Origin: Kiloniellaceae bacterium
GTDB taxonomy: Bacteria > Pseudomonadota > Alphaproteobacteria > Kiloniellales > J153
Direction of reading: 5' to 3'
DNA length: 64,000 nucleotides
NCBI GenBank assembly: GCA_021776135.1
Contig: JAJFGL010000044.1
Coordinates: forward strand, 1 to 64,000
Position numbers and translations under genes: made by a program. Below, in pieces: positions 53,959 through 63,973 of this stretch. A model generated the notes under the pieces. That model made no database searches. It was not told where the DNA came from and was given only the letters and a program-made list of their open reading frames with translations. Every line of letters starts with the position of its first letter. Position 1 is the first letter of the stretch.

Positions 53959-56708
53959 GGCTTTCTCGCCTTGATGGCGGCATGAATTTTATCCGGCGTG
54001 GCGGGCAGATCGCGGATCCAGGCGCCGGTCGCGTCATGGATCGCGTTCAAAATCGCGGGCGCCGTGGGAATTAGAACATGCTCGCCCAGGCCTTTCGCGC
54101 CGTATGGCCCCTCGCCGTCCGGCACCTCGATTATAATGTTTTCCACCGCCGGCACATCGCCGAAGGTCGGTATCAGGTAATCGTGCAGGTTCTCGGTGCG
54201 GCCGGGAATGTAGTTTTCCATCAAGGCCATGCCGATGCCCTGGGCCGAGCCGCCTTCGATCTGGCCTTCGATCAGCACCGGGTTGATGGCCCGGCCGACA
54301 TCGTGTGCCGTCACCAGCCGTTCGAGCTTGACCGTTCCCAAGGCCATATCGACGCTCAAGACCATGATCTGCGCCCCGTAGCCATAGACGGCATAGGGAA
54401 TGCCTTGGCCGTCCTCGTCCAGGGGCTTGGTTGGGGGGTCGTAAGTTTCCTCGCCCCGGAACACGTAACCGAATTCGTCGCACTCCAAGCGCGATAAATC
54501 TATGGCCGTGGTGGCGGCGCCTTCAACCAGTTCTAAAAGACCGGGCTTGAAGACGATCTTAGCGGCGCTTGACACATTGGCGTGGCGAAGAATTTTGTGG
54601 CGCAAGGCTTCGCCGGAAAGCTTGGCCGCCGAGCCGCTGACATAGGTTTGCCGCGATGCCGAGGTCTTGCCGCCGTCCGGCGTCAGGTCCGTGTCGGCGC
54701 CGAGCAGGTCGAGACCGTGGACCGGCACGCCCAGGGCATCGGCGGCGATTTGGGCGATCGCCGTATTCGCGCCCTGGCCGATATCCACGGCGCCTTGATG
54801 CAGAACAACCCGGCCATGGGGCGTCACGCCAATGCGGATGGTCGAGGGATTGGGCAGGGAGGTGTTGCCGCAGCCGTACCAGCACGAGGCGATCCCGACG
54901 CCGCGCCGCAGGCCCGCGGCCTTGCTATTCTGGTTGAAGGCTTCCGCCTCTCCCAAGGCACGGTCCCAGGCCGGTTTCAGAGCTTCCAGGCAGGCGGTTA
55001 TCCCTACGCCCTTGGCCATGACTTGCCCGGTCACTGTCGCTTGGCCGTCGGTCAGGGCGTTACGCAATCGAAATTCCAGGCGGTCGATCCCAGCCATGAT
55101 GGCCAGGACATCGTAGAGGCATTCCTGGGCTATGGCGGCCTGGGGCACGCCGAAGCCCCGGAAGGCGCCCGCCGGCGGGCCATTGGTGTGAACCGCCACG
55201 CTACGCGCGGCATAGTTGGGTGTGAAGTAAGGGCCGGAGGCGTGAACCGGCACCCGGTTAGCCACGGTCGGACCCCAGGAGGCGTAAGCGCCGGTGTTGA
55301 AAACCCCGTCGATTTCGAAGGCCGTTATGCGCCCGGTCCCATCGCAGCCGATCTTCGCGGTTATCTCGCTCGGGTGCCGCTTGGTCGTCGATTGCATGGA
55401 CTCCCGGCGGCTGTAGGTAAGGGCCGCCGGGCGTTTCAAATGCCAAGCCGCCATGGCTATATAGGGCTGCAAGGAGATATCGAGCTTGGACCCGAAGCCA
55501 CCGCCGCACGCTAGGGGCACGATGCGGACCTGCGCGACATCCAGGGCCATGATGTCCGCCATGGCCTCACGGTCCATATAGGGCGCCTGGGTCGGAGTAT
55601 GAATTTCGATTCGCTCCCCCACCCGGCGCGCGAAGCCGGCCTCGGGCTCGATGTAGGCGTGCTCGATAAAGGGGGTGGTGAAACGGCCCTCGGCGATATG
55701 CGCGGCTTGCGCGAAACCGGCGCCGAGATCGCCGCGCGCCACATGGCCGCGTATCAGGATATTCCCCGCGCGGCCGGGGTGCAGGCGCGGGGCGCCTTCG
55801 GCCTGGGCTTCGGCCGGGGTTAAAACCGGCGGCAAGACATCCCAAGCAACCGGAAAGCGGTCCAGGTCCAGCGCCTTCATGGCATCGGCTTCCCCGGCGA
55901 TGGCGGCCACCGCCTCGCCGCGATAGCGGGCCGTTTTATCGGCGAAGACGGGCTGATCCGCATAGGGCGGTATCACACCGAAACAGTTCCGCCCGGCGAT
56001 ATCCGCCGCGGTGAAGACCGCCAGGATACCGGGATGGGACGCGGCAAAGCCGTCAAGATCGCCGAAAGAAAATGCGGCATGAGGGTGCGGACTGCGTACC
56101 ACCCGCACCGTAACCGCGTCTTGGGGCATGACGTCGGCGCCGAAGACCTCCGTCCCGGCGGCCTTGGGGCCGCCGTCCAAGCGGCGGATCGATGCGCCGA
56201 CACCGGCGCCCGCCGGGGCCAAAACGCGGCTGCCGTTAAAACCGGGGGCCCGCACGACCGCATCGACAATCTTGCGGTATCCCGTGCAGCGGCATAGCAC
56301 GCCGCCCAAGGCACCGGCGACTTCGCCCCGGCTTGGCTGGGCGTTTCGCGCCAGCAGTGCGGCGGCGGCGATCAGCATCCCCGGCGTGCAGATGCCGCAT
56401 TGGGCCGCGCCGGCATGCAGAAACGATTCCTGCAAGCGCGACAGCACGCCGTTTTCATTCAGGCCTTCGACCGTGGTGATTTTCGTGCCCTGCGCCTGGG
56501 CGGCGGGAACCAGGCACGCGCAGCAAGGCTCACCGTCGATCAGCACCGTGCAGGCGCCGCAGTCGCCGGCGTCGCATCCGACCTTGGTGCCGGTCTGTCC
56601 CAGATCGTCCCTTAACATGGACGACAAGCGGCCGCGGGGATCGGCGACGGCAGTCACCGGCGCGCCGTTCAGCTCGAAACTTATTTTAAACGGCGTCACG
56701 CCAAACAA
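53955..56708 (-). CDS. Fused 2Fe-2S / molybdopterin hydroxylase (xanthine dehydrogenase family)
   Basis: This 917-residue protein joins the small iron-sulfur subunit to the molybdopterin subunit. Residues about 5-80 form the plant-type 2Fe-2S domain (CDAGDCGACTVLIDGEPCCAC) and about 95-150 the second 2Fe-2S domain (AAQCGICTPGML, LCRCTGYRKIVD). The Mo-binding part runs from about 165, with ACGGGFGSKLDI, GAFRGFGVPQAA, GQGANTAIAQIAA and the catalytic-Glu loop GAKGLGEHVLIPTAPAI. It hydroxylates an aromatic N-heterocycle with water as oxygen source; nicotinate C6 is the likely type. It overlaps the FAD subunit gene by 13 bp. Confidence 0.9.
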   Translation of the reverse strand: MFGVTPFKISFELNGAPVTAVADPRGRLSSMLRDDLGQTGTKVGCDAGDCGACTVLIDGEPCCACLVPAAQAQGTKITTVEGLNENGVLSRLQESFLHAGAAQCGICTPGMLIAAAALLARNAQPSRGEVAGALGGVLCRCTGYRKIVDAVVRAPGFNGSRVLAPAGAGVGASIRRLDGGPKAAGTEVFGADVMPQDAVTVRVVRSPHPHAAFSFGDLDGFAASHPGILAVFTAADIAGRNCFGVIPPYADQPVFADKTARYRGEAVAAIAGEADAMKALDLDRFPVAWDVLPPVLTPAEAQAEGAPRLHPGRAGNILIRGHVARGDLGAGFAQAAHIAEGRFTTPFIEHAYIEPEAGFARRVGERIEIHTPTQAPYMDREAMADIMALDVAQVRIVPLACGGGFGSKLDISLQPYIAMAAWHLKRPAALTYSRRESMQSTTKRHPSEITAKIGCDGTGRITAFEIDGVFNTGAYASWGPTVANRVPVHASGPYFTPNYAARSVAVHTNGPPAGAFRGFGVPQAAIAQECLYDVLAIMAGIDRLEFRLRNALTDGQATVTGQVMAKGVGITACLEALKPAWDRALGEAEAFNQNSKAAGLRRGVGIASCWYGCGNTSLPNPSTIRIGVTPHGRVVLHQGAVDIGQGANTAIAQIAADALGVPVHGLDLLGADTDLTPDGGKTSASRQTYVSGSAAKLSGEALRHKILRHANVSSAAKIVFKPGLLELVEGAATTAIDLSRLECDEFGYVFRGEETYDPPTKPLDEDGQGIPYAVYGYGAQIMVLSVDMALGTVKLERLVTAHDVGRAINPVLIEGQIEGGSAQGIGMALMENYIPGRTENLHDYLIPTFGDVPAVENIIIEVPDGEGPYGAKGLGEHVLIPTAPAILNAIHDATGAWIRDLPATPDKIHAAIKARKP

Positions 56709-57526
56709 CCGGCAATCGCGCGCCGAGCCAACTCGGCAGCCGCTTCCCTGCGGTAGGCGGCCGAGGCGCGCACATCGTCCAGGGGCGATAGACGATCGAA
56801 ATGCGCGGGCTCTACCGCCTGGGCCAAGGTCTCATCCAGATGCTTACCGATCAGCGTCTTCTCCAATTCCGGCAAGCGCAGAGCCACTTCGGAGCAGGCG
56901 CCGACCGAAACCTGCGCGCACGACACCTTGTTATCGGCCCCGGTTTCGATACGGGCCGCCACCATGGCAATGGAAATGACCAGGTAGCGCCGGGAACCCA
57001 ACTTAACGAAATTCGACCGACCTTGCGCGGACGCGGCTGGGACCGTGATCCCGGTCACGATCTCGTCCGGGCGCAGGGCGGTCACGCGATTGCCTAGGAT
57101 AAAATCAGCCAGGGGGATTTGACGCCTGCCCCGTGAGGATGCCGCCTCCACCGCCGCATCGAGAACCAACAAGGGCGGCACTCCATCGGCGGCCGGCGAG
57201 GCATTGCAGATATTACCCGCGACCGTGGCCCGGTTTTGTATTTGCACCGAGCCGACTTCGCGCGCGGCCTGCTTCAGGGCATGAAAGGCGGGCGGCAAAT
57301 CGGCGGCGATCGCATCGCTCCAGGTTGTCAGCGCACCGATGCGCCAACACCCCTCTTCGCGCCGAATACCGCGCAAGGACTCAAGCGCCGAAAGGTCAAG
57401 AACCGGCGCGGTGGGCGCCCGCTCACCCAGGGCGGGATAGAAATCGGTGCCGCCCGCGAGGACCGTCCAGCGGTCCTCCGCCAAGAGCGATAGCGCCGCA
57501 TCCAGCGTCGTCGGCCTCTCATACAT
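56696..57526 (-). CDS. FAD-binding subunit of molybdenum hydroxylase
   Basis: This 276-residue protein is the flavin subunit (CoxM/XdhB type). The FAD pyrophosphate loop is TVLAGGTDFYPAL and the second site is NRATVAGNICNASPAADGVPPLLVLDA. The C-terminal CO dehydrogenase flavoprotein domain begins about residue 170. It begins at ATG 57526 and is the first gene of the six-gene operon. The 78 bp before it hold short repeats of CAGTA but no clear promoter. Confidence 0.9.
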   Translation of the reverse strand: MYERPTTLDAALSLLAEDRWTVLAGGTDFYPALGERAPTAPVLDLSALESLRGIRREEGCWRIGALTTWSDAIAADLPPAFHALKQAAREVGSVQIQNRATVAGNICNASPAADGVPPLLVLDAAVEAASSRGRRQIPLADFILGNRVTALRPDEIVTGITVPAASAQGRSNFVKLGSRRYLVISIAMVAARIETGADNKVSCAQVSVGACSEVALRLPELEKTLIGKHLDETLAQAVEPAHFDRLSPLDDVRASAAYRREAAAELARRAIAGCLA

Positions 57527-57604
57527 TCAGTATATTCCTGCCTATCCAGCCTAAGCATTCGAAATTTGCCTAGCTATGACAAGCAGTACTTTCAGTACGT
57601 TTTT

Positions 57605-59974
57605 CTAGATTTTGACCGAACGCAAGCGAAGCGCGTTACCGACCACCGATACGGACGACAGGCTCATGGCCGCGGCCGCGAAAATCGGCGAGATCAGTAT
57701 GCCGAAGACCGGGAACAGGATACCGGCGGCGACCGGAACCCCGGCGGCATTATAAACCAGGGCGAAAAACAGGTTCTGTTTGATATTGCGCATGGTCGCG
57801 CGGGATAGCTTCCGCGCCCGGACAATGCCGTTGAGATCGCCTTTCACCAGCGTAAATCCCGCGCTTTCGATCGCCACGTCGGCGCCGGTCCCCATGGCGA
57901 TACCGACATCCGCCTGGGCCAAGGCGGGCGCGTCGTTAACGCCGTCGCCCGCCATGGCGACCTTGCGCCCTCGATCCTGTAGCTCCTTGACCAGGCGGGC
58001 CTTGTCCTGGGGCATCACATCGGCGCGGATTTCGTCGATGCCAAGCCGCCCCGCGACCGCCTTGGCCGTGCGCTCGTTATCGCCGGTCGCCATGATGATG
58101 CGAAACCCTTGTGCGTGCAGGGCTTTGAGCGCGTCCAGGGCCGTCTCCTTGACCGGATCGGCAACGGCGATAAGACCGGCGATTTTGGATTCGACAATGA
58201 CGAACATGACCGTCTCGCCCGCATCGCGCCGGGCGTTGGCGGTCCCGGATAGCCCGCCGCCGTCGAGGCCCATGTCCGCCAGCAACTTTGCATTGCCCAG
58301 GGCCACGGCCTTACCCTCGACCATGCCGGTCACACCTTTACCGGTGACAGCCTCGAAGTCCTGTGTCTGGGCCAAGACGATTCCGCGCGCCTCGGCGCCA
58401 CTGACGATCGCTTCGGCGAGCGGATGTTCCGAGCCCCGCTCCAGACTTGCGGCCAAACGCAAGACCTCGGCCTCGTCATGGCCGGCCTCGGGCAGAACCG
58501 CGGCCAGTTCCGGCTTGCCGAGGGTCAGGGTGCCGGTTTTATCGACGATCAAGGTATCGACCTTGGCGAAGCGCTCCAGCGCCTCGGCGTTCTTGATCAG
58601 CACCCCCGCCTGCGCGCCCCGGCCGGTCGCGGTCATGATCGACATGGGGGTCGCCAGGCCCAGGGCGCAGGGACAGGCGATGATCAGGACCGAAACCGCC
58701 GCGACCAGACCGTAGGCGAGCGCCGGGTCCGGGCCCCAGAGCGCCCAAACAATAAAGGCCAGGGCCGCGATTCCGATCACCGCCGGCACGAACAAACCGG
58801 CCACGGAATCGGCGAGCCTTTGGATCGGCGCGCGGCTGCGTTGCGCGCTCGCGACCATCTCGACAATTTGGCTGAGCACGGTGTCGGCGCCGACTCGCTT
58901 GGCCTCCATCACCAGACTGCCGGTGCCGTTGATGGTGGCGCCGGTTATCTTGTCGCCCTTGACCTTTTCGACCGGGATCGGTTCGCCGGAAATCATGGAT
59001 TCATCGATCGAGGAGCGCCCTTCGGTCACCACCCCGTCAACAGGAACCTTATCGCCGGGACGTACCCGCAGGCGGTCGCCGGGCTTGACATCCTCAAGCG
59101 GAATTTCCTCTTCCCGTCCGTCTTCGCGGATAACCCGCGCGGTTTTCGCGGCCAGGCCGAGAAGCGCGCGGATCGCCGCGCCGGTGCGTTCGCGCGCGCC
59201 TAGCTCCATCAATTGGCCGAGCAATACCAGGACCACGATCACCGCGCCGGCTTCGAAATAAACACCGACGTTGCCTTGCGCATCCCGGAAACCGGCTGGA
59301 AAAATCCCCGGTGCCAGAACGGCAACGACACTGAAGGAAAACGCCGCGCCGACACCCATGGCGATAAGGGTGAACATGTTCAAGTTACCGCTGATGACGG
59401 ACTTAACGCCGCGCACGAAAAACGGCCAACCGGCCCAGAGAATAACCGGCGTGCCCAGAACAAGCTCGATCCAGTTCGCCGTCCGCCCGCCGAAGATATC
59501 CCGAATAAATCCGAGCCCGATTAAGGGCCCCATGGTCAGCACCAGTATCGGGACCGTCAGCACGGCGCCGACCAGGAAACGCCGCTTGAAATCGACGAAT
59601 TCCGGGTTCGGTCCCTCATCGGCGGCCGGTATCCCCATGGGCTCCAGCGCCATGCCGCAGATTGGGCAGTCTTCCAGCTTGTCACGCACGATTTCCGGGT
59701 GCATGGGACAGGTGTATGTCGTGCCCTTGGGCTGGTTCTTGGCCTGTTCCTTGTGGGCGCCGGTGAGGAAATGCACGGGGTCGGCGGCGAACTTGTCGCA
59801 ACACCTTTGCGCGCAAAAAAGATAGGTCTCGCCCTCATGCTCCCAGCTAGGCTTACCCTGGCCCAGGGTCACCGTCATGCCGCAAACCGGATCCTTGACC
59901 GTCCCGGAGCCGAGAGGATCGCTGGCTAGGCCATGACTCTGGCCGCCGCAAGTATGCGGGTCGATATTTTCCAT
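57605..59974 (-). CDS. Heavy-metal (copper-type) P1B ATPase with YHS domain
   Basis: This 789-residue membrane pump exports Cu(I) or a similar cation. The N-terminus holds a YHS metal domain ([12 protein letters not shown]...[11 protein letters not shown], about 27-70) and a second heavy-metal module YTCPMHPEI...[10 protein letters not shown] (about 87-112) instead of the usual GMxCxxC domain. The core has eight spans, the ion motif [11 protein letters not shown] (near residue 435), phosphorylation motif DKTGTLTLG (near 476), HP in [10 protein letters not shown], and [11 protein letters not shown] His-rich start precedes the YHS domain. No copper regulator is adjacent. Confidence 0.94.
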   Translation of the reverse strand: MENIDPHTCGGQSHGLASDPLGSGTVKDPVCGMTVTLGQGKPSWEHEGETYLFCAQRCCDKFAADPVHFLTGAHKEQAKNQPKGTTYTCPMHPEIVRDKLEDCPICGMALEPMGIPAADEGPNPEFVDFKRRFLVGAVLTVPILVLTMGPLIGLGFIRDIFGGRTANWIELVLGTPVILWAGWPFFVRGVKSVISGNLNMFTLIAMGVGAAFSFSVVAVLAPGIFPAGFRDAQGNVGVYFEAGAVIVVLVLLGQLMELGARERTGAAIRALLGLAAKTARVIREDGREEEIPLEDVKPGDRLRVRPGDKVPVDGVVTEGRSSIDESMISGEPIPVEKVKGDKITGATINGTGSLVMEAKRVGADTVLSQIVEMVASAQRSRAPIQRLADSVAGLFVPAVIGIAALAFIVWALWGPDPALAYGLVAAVSVLIIACPCALGLATPMSIMTATGRGAQAGVLIKNAEALERFAKVDTLIVDKTGTLTLGKPELAAVLPEAGHDEAEVLRLAASLERGSEHPLAEAIVSGAEARGIVLAQTQDFEAVTGKGVTGMVEGKAVALGNAKLLADMGLDGGGLSGTANARRDAGETVMFVIVESKIAGLIAVADPVKETALDALKALHAQGFRIIMATGDNERTAKAVAGRLGIDEIRADVMPQDKARLVKELQDRGRKVAMAGDGVNDAPALAQADVGIAMGTGADVAIESAGFTLVKGDLNGIVRARKLSRATMRNIKQNLFFALVYNAAGVPVAAGILFPVFGILISPIFAAAAMSLSSVSVVGNALRLRSVKI

Positions 59975-60054
59975 GGGTTTGCCCTAGCGTCGGTATCTCA
60001 AAGACCGATGAGCTATAGGGCTTCCAGCAGCTGGAACGTCAAGGTGTCTTGGTT

Positions 60055-60270
60055 TTAACCACCGTCGCCAAGCCCGCGCCTCTGGTGTTCGTCCATGGCC
60101 AGCACCATCAGAGCCAAATTGGCTTTTGTGGTATTCGATTGCCCGGCTGTTATCCGGCCGTCCTTCCACAACACTGAAACGGCGACCGCATCGATATCTT
60201 CAAGATTGTCCAGTCCGGACGAGAAAATCTCGGCGACCGTGGTGCCATGAAGGCTTTGGATGTCCGTCAT
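60055..60270 (-). CDS. Small conserved-looking hypothetical protein
   Basis: This 71-residue acidic protein has no membrane span or signal. The central VSVLWKDGRITAGQSNTTKANLALMVLAMDEHQRR, shown here as VLWKDGRITAGQS and NLALMVLAMDEHQ, looks like a small alpha-beta domain. I start at ATG 60270 because GGGAG and AGGA lie just upstream; the frame is open to 60318. It lies between the sulfatase-type gene and the copper pump on the same strand. I do not recognise the family. Confidence 0.6.
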   Translation of the reverse strand: MTDIQSLHGTTVAEIFSSGLDNLEDIDAVAVSVLWKDGRITAGQSNTTKANLALMVLAMDEHQRRGLGDGG

Positions 60271-60341
60271 TCCTGTACTCCCTGGTAATGTCCCGGTGCG
60301 GCCCAAAGCCAGCATCATGCGCCAGGATTATGCCAATTTTT

Positions 60342-61895
60342 TTACCAGCGCGGCCCGCTGTGCTCGACGGGCCCGGCCGGCGTAAGCACGGTATTGGTCA
60401 GGCGGCGTTCGTCGTGGTTCATACGCCAGGACAGCATCTTACCCGCGTATTCGAGGACCAGATCCCGGTAATCCGGATCGTCAATCAAATTGGTGAACTC
60501 CATGGGATCCTGCTCCAGGTCGAAGAAGAGCGGCGGCAGGGACGTGAAGTGCACATATTTATAACGCTCGCCCCGGATCACGTTCATGGCGCATTGGTCC
60601 GGGGTGAGGCCAAGGGCCGATTCGTATTTCCGTTCGACGACATCGCGGAAGTCGTATTCCCAATGGGCCTCCTGCCGCCAAGCCTCCGGATCCGCGCCGC
60701 GGGCGAAGGGCAGTAGAGACAGACCGTCGCACTGGTTCGGAACCTCGAGGCCGAGCCAATCCAGGATGCTCGGCATAACGTCCACGTTTTCCGTAAAGGC
60801 CTCGATCCGGCGCCCGGGCACGGCCTTGTCAGTGGGATCGCGCAGGATCAGTGGAATGTGGAAAGATTGATCGAAGTAACCGTACTTGCCGAACAACCAG
60901 TGATCGCCCAGTTGCTCGCCATGATCCGAGGTAAAAACGATCAGCGTCCGCTCGTACTGCCCCTCGGCCTTGAGAAAGTCGATCAAGCGCCCGATCTGGG
61001 CGTCCACTTCGGTCATCATGGCGTAGTAGGTGGCGCGCACCTGACGCAACTCGGTTTCCGTGAATTTCAGGCTGTCGCCGGTGGTCAAGCCAAACGAGGC
61101 CCCGGTGCCTTCCTGGTTGAACAGGTACTGATAAAGCCAGGGGTGCTGCTTGGCCTCCTGCTCGGGACTTGCCGCGCGCGCGGGGAAGGGAACCTCGGCG
61201 GGATCGTAGAGATCGTGATAGGGCTCGGGCACGATAAAATTCGGGTGCGGCGCCAGGTAGGACATGTGGACGAACCAGGGACGGTCGTGACGCACCGAGA
61301 TATACTTGATCGCCTCGCCGGTCAGGAACGCGGTGTTGCTGTCCTCGGCCTTGTATAGGGCCGGCGCGTAGGTGGGGCCCCTCTCCGCCGCACCGGGGAA
61401 ATTCTCCTTGGGTTGGAACACGCCTTTGTGGCCCGGCGGGATATCGTAGCCTTTGTGGCGCAAATCGGCGAGCCAGGATAGCTGGTCGTCCTTGAGCAAG
61501 ACGACCGGCGTCATGCCCGCCAACAATCCCTCATAGCCGCGAACAGCGGGATCCTCGGGGTGATGCAAGCGCGGGTCCGCGCTAACGTCGGTATAGCCGA
61601 ACAGGGCCGGCTCGTGGCCCGCCTTGCGGGCCTCCAGCGCCACGTTGGTGTGGCGCGCGTCGAGCGGCGTGCCGTTCACCACCGAGCGGTGGTTCTGCAG
61701 ATACATACCGGTGTAGAGCGAGGCCCGGCCCGGCCCGCAGGGCGTGGCCTGGGAGTAATGGCGGGAGAAGAGGGTGCCATCCGCGGCGAGGCGGTCGAGG
61801 TTGGGGGTCTTAACGCAAGGGTGGCCGAGGGCCGAAAGGCAATCCCCCCGCCACTGATCCGCCGTTATGAAGAGAACATTTAAAGGTGCGCCCAT
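60342..61895 (-). CDS. Phosphonate monoester hydrolase-like sulfatase family enzyme
   Basis: This 517-residue alkaline-phosphatase-superfamily hydrolase has the formylglycine signature CGPGR (Cys53, Arg57; C-x-P-x-R) and metal ligands in ITADQWRGD (Asp13) and IVFTSDHGEQLGDH. The C-terminal half, with HWEYDFRDVV, RGERYKYVHFTSLPPLFFDL and EFTNLIDDP, is very like the Rhizobium phosphonate monoester hydrolase. Such enzymes cleave phosphonate monoesters, phosphodiesters and sulfates. No signal peptide is seen. It starts at ATG 61895. The Cys would need a formylglycine-generating enzyme, which is not in the window. Confidence 0.85.
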   Translation of the reverse strand: MGAPLNVLFITADQWRGDCLSALGHPCVKTPNLDRLAADGTLFSRHYSQATPCGPGRASLYTGMYLQNHRSVVNGTPLDARHTNVALEARKAGHEPALFGYTDVSADPRLHHPEDPAVRGYEGLLAGMTPVVLLKDDQLSWLADLRHKGYDIPPGHKGVFQPKENFPGAAERGPTYAPALYKAEDSNTAFLTGEAIKYISVRHDRPWFVHMSYLAPHPNFIVPEPYHDLYDPAEVPFPARAASPEQEAKQHPWLYQYLFNQEGTGASFGLTTGDSLKFTETELRQVRATYYAMMTEVDAQIGRLIDFLKAEGQYERTLIVFTSDHGEQLGDHWLFGKYGYFDQSFHIPLILRDPTDKAVPGRRIEAFTENVDVMPSILDWLGLEVPNQCDGLSLLPFARGADPEAWRQEAHWEYDFRDVVERKYESALGLTPDQCAMNVIRGERYKYVHFTSLPPLFFDLEQDPMEFTNLIDDPDYRDLVLEYAGKMLSWRMNHDERRLTNTVLTPAGPVEHSGPRW

Positions 61896-61971
61896 AGCTC
61901 ACTCCCGGTCGATTCACTATCTATGCCTACCTTGCGGGTAGGACATGGCATCAATAGCGGATTCGTTCCTG

Positions 61972-62967
61972 CTAAAGGCTTAATTCTTCGGAGAAATGAC
62001 AGGCGGCGAAGTGGTCCTCGTCGAATTCGCGCCATTCCGGGCTTTCCACCTTGCAGCGGTCCCGCGCATAGGGGCAGCGGGTATGGAATTTACAGCCAGG
62101 GGGCGGGTTGATCGGGCTCGGGATTTCACCCTCCAGCTTGATCGCCGTTTTTTCCGCGTCCGGGTCGAGGTGGGGAATGGCCGAAAGCAAGGTCTTGGTA
62201 TAGGGGTGGCGCGTGTTGGCGAACAATTTCTTGGTCGGCGCGCTCTCGACGATCTGGCCCAGATACATGACCGCCACATGATCGCACGTGTGGGCCACCA
62301 CGGAGAGGTCGTGGGAGATGAAAAGAAACGTCAGTCCCAAATCCTTCTGGAGAGAATTCAGAAGGTTGAGAATATCCGCCTGGATCGAAACATCCAAAGC
62401 GGCGACGCACTCATCGGCGACCAGGAAACGCGGTTTGCATACCAGCGCCCGGGCGATGGAGATACGCTGGCGCTGACCGCCGGAGAAGGCATGAGGAAAG
62501 CGTCTCAAGTGCTCGATGTTTATGCGGCACATGGCGGCAATCTCACGGACCCGCTCGTCGGTTTCTTCCCGCGAGGAGGTAATTTTCATCACTTCCAGGG
62601 GTTCGGCGATGATATCCCGCACGGTCATTCTTGGGCTAAGCGCGGCATAGGGATCTTGAAAGATAAGCTGGCAACGCTTGCGGTATTCTTTTAGATCGGC
62701 TTTCGATATATCGCGCAAATCGAAGTCGATCCCATTTTCCGTGTATTGGACGTGGCCGCTGGTCAGCGGGACTGCCTTGAGCAAGGCCCGGCCCAGGGTC
62801 GTCTTACCGGACCCGGATTCGCCCACCAGGCCAAAGAACGTGCCAGGCGCGATATCGATCGATACCCGGTCCACGGCATGAACGAAGCGCTTTTGTCCGA
62901 AGCCAGCCCCGCCGATCGGAAAGTGAACCGAGAGGTCGTGGACGGATATCAGGGGCTCGCCGGTCAT
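61972..62967 (-). CDS. Peptide ABC transporter ATP-binding protein (OppF type), second system
   Basis: This 331-residue ATPase has Walker A GESGSGKTTLGRALL, signature FSGGQRQRISIARAL and Walker B FLVADECVAALDVS, where the usual DEPT(S/T)ALD is DECVAALD. The C-terminal Cys set is CKFHTRCPYARDRC. The Pro-to-Cys change after the catalytic Glu is unusual but should not stop ATP hydrolysis. It overlaps the OppD-type gene by ATGA. The sulfatase-type gene begins 77 bp downstream on the same strand. Confidence 0.9.
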   Translation of the reverse strand: MTGEPLISVHDLSVHFPIGGAGFGQKRFVHAVDRVSIDIAPGTFFGLVGESGSGKTTLGRALLKAVPLTSGHVQYTENGIDFDLRDISKADLKEYRKRCQLIFQDPYAALSPRMTVRDIIAEPLEVMKITSSREETDERVREIAAMCRINIEHLRRFPHAFSGGQRQRISIARALVCKPRFLVADECVAALDVSIQADILNLLNSLQKDLGLTFLFISHDLSVVAHTCDHVAVMYLGQIVESAPTKKLFANTRHPYTKTLLSAIPHLDPDAEKTAIKLEGEIPSPINPPPGCKFHTRCPYARDRCKVESPEWREFDEDHFAACHFSEELSL

Positions 62968-63971
62968 GCCGATGTCACCATGGACGGTTCTGCGGCAAGG
63001 CAGGAAACGCTGTGCCCATCCCCCAGGTCGGTAATTTCAGGAATAATCGTGTTGCAGCGTCCGGCGATAATTTCGGGACAGCGGGTATGAAACACGCAGC
63101 CCGCCGGGCGCTCCAAGGGGCTTGGAATATCGCCGGCGACCGGGGTCAGTGGCGCACCGAGATCGTCGAGATCCGGCAGGGCTTTCAGAAGACCCTTGGT
63201 ATAGGGATGCTTCGGCGCCCGGATGATCTGACGCACGGACCCGGTCTCGACGATCTTGCCCAGGTACATGACGGCGACCCGGTCGGCGGTCTGCGCGATA
63301 ACGCCCAAATCGTGAGTGATGAGCAAAACTGCCATGCCGAATTCCGCTATGAGGTCCTTCATCAGGTCCAAAACCTGGGCCTGGATGGTCACGTCGAGCG
63401 CGGTCGTCGGTTCATCCGCGATCAGAAGTTTCGGCTGGGTCGACAGGGCCATGGCGATCATGGCGCGTTGGCGCATGCCGCCCGACAACTCAAAGGCATA
63501 TTGATTGAAACGCGCTTTCGCATCGGAAATGCCGACACGGTTAAGCATGTCGATGGACAGTTCGCGGGCTTCACGCTTGTTCATGGAGCCGTGCAGTAAG
63601 AGTTGCTCGACCATCTGGTCGCCGATAGTGATCGCCGGCGCGAAGCTGGCCATGGGTTCCTGAAAGATCATGGAAATGGCGCCGCCGCGGATCGCCATCA
63701 TATCGCGCTGCTCTTTGGCCGAGAGGACATCGATATCACGGTCTTCGTTGTGCAAGACGATTTTACTATCGCCGCCATAGGTTGTGTTGCCCGCATTGAG
63801 CAACATCAGCGACTTGGCGGTGACCGACTTACCAGACCCCGATTCACCCACGAGACCGAGTATCTCACCTTGTTTCAACTCGAAAGAAACCGCATCGACG
63901 GCGGTAACCATCCCCTCATCGGTTTTGAATTTGACCGTGAGATTGTCGACCGAAAGAAGGGAGCGGCTCAT
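62964..63971 (-). CDS. Peptide ABC transporter ATP-binding protein (OppD type), second system
   Basis: This 335-residue ATPase has Walker [16 protein letters not shown], signature [15 protein letters not shown] and Walker [15 protein letters not shown], with [15 protein letters not shown] near the C-terminus. It begins at ATG 63971 (TTG 63977 is in frame). It is one of at least three genes of an importer that continues beyond the window. Confidence 0.92.
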   Translation of the reverse strand: MSRSLLSVDNLTVKFKTDEGMVTAVDAVSFELKQGEILGLVGESGSGKSVTAKSLMLLNAGNTTYGGDSKIVLHNEDRDIDVLSAKEQRDMMAIRGGAISMIFQEPMASFAPAITIGDQMVEQLLLHGSMNKREARELSIDMLNRVGISDAKARFNQYAFELSGGMRQRAMIAMALSTQPKLLIADEPTTALDVTIQAQVLDLMKDLIAEFGMAVLLITHDLGVIAQTADRVAVMYLGKIVETGSVRQIIRAPKHPYTKGLLKALPDLDDLGAPLTPVAGDIPSPLERPAGCVFHTRCPEIIAGRCNTIIPEITDLGDGHSVSCLAAEPSMVTSA

Positions 63972-63973
63972 GC

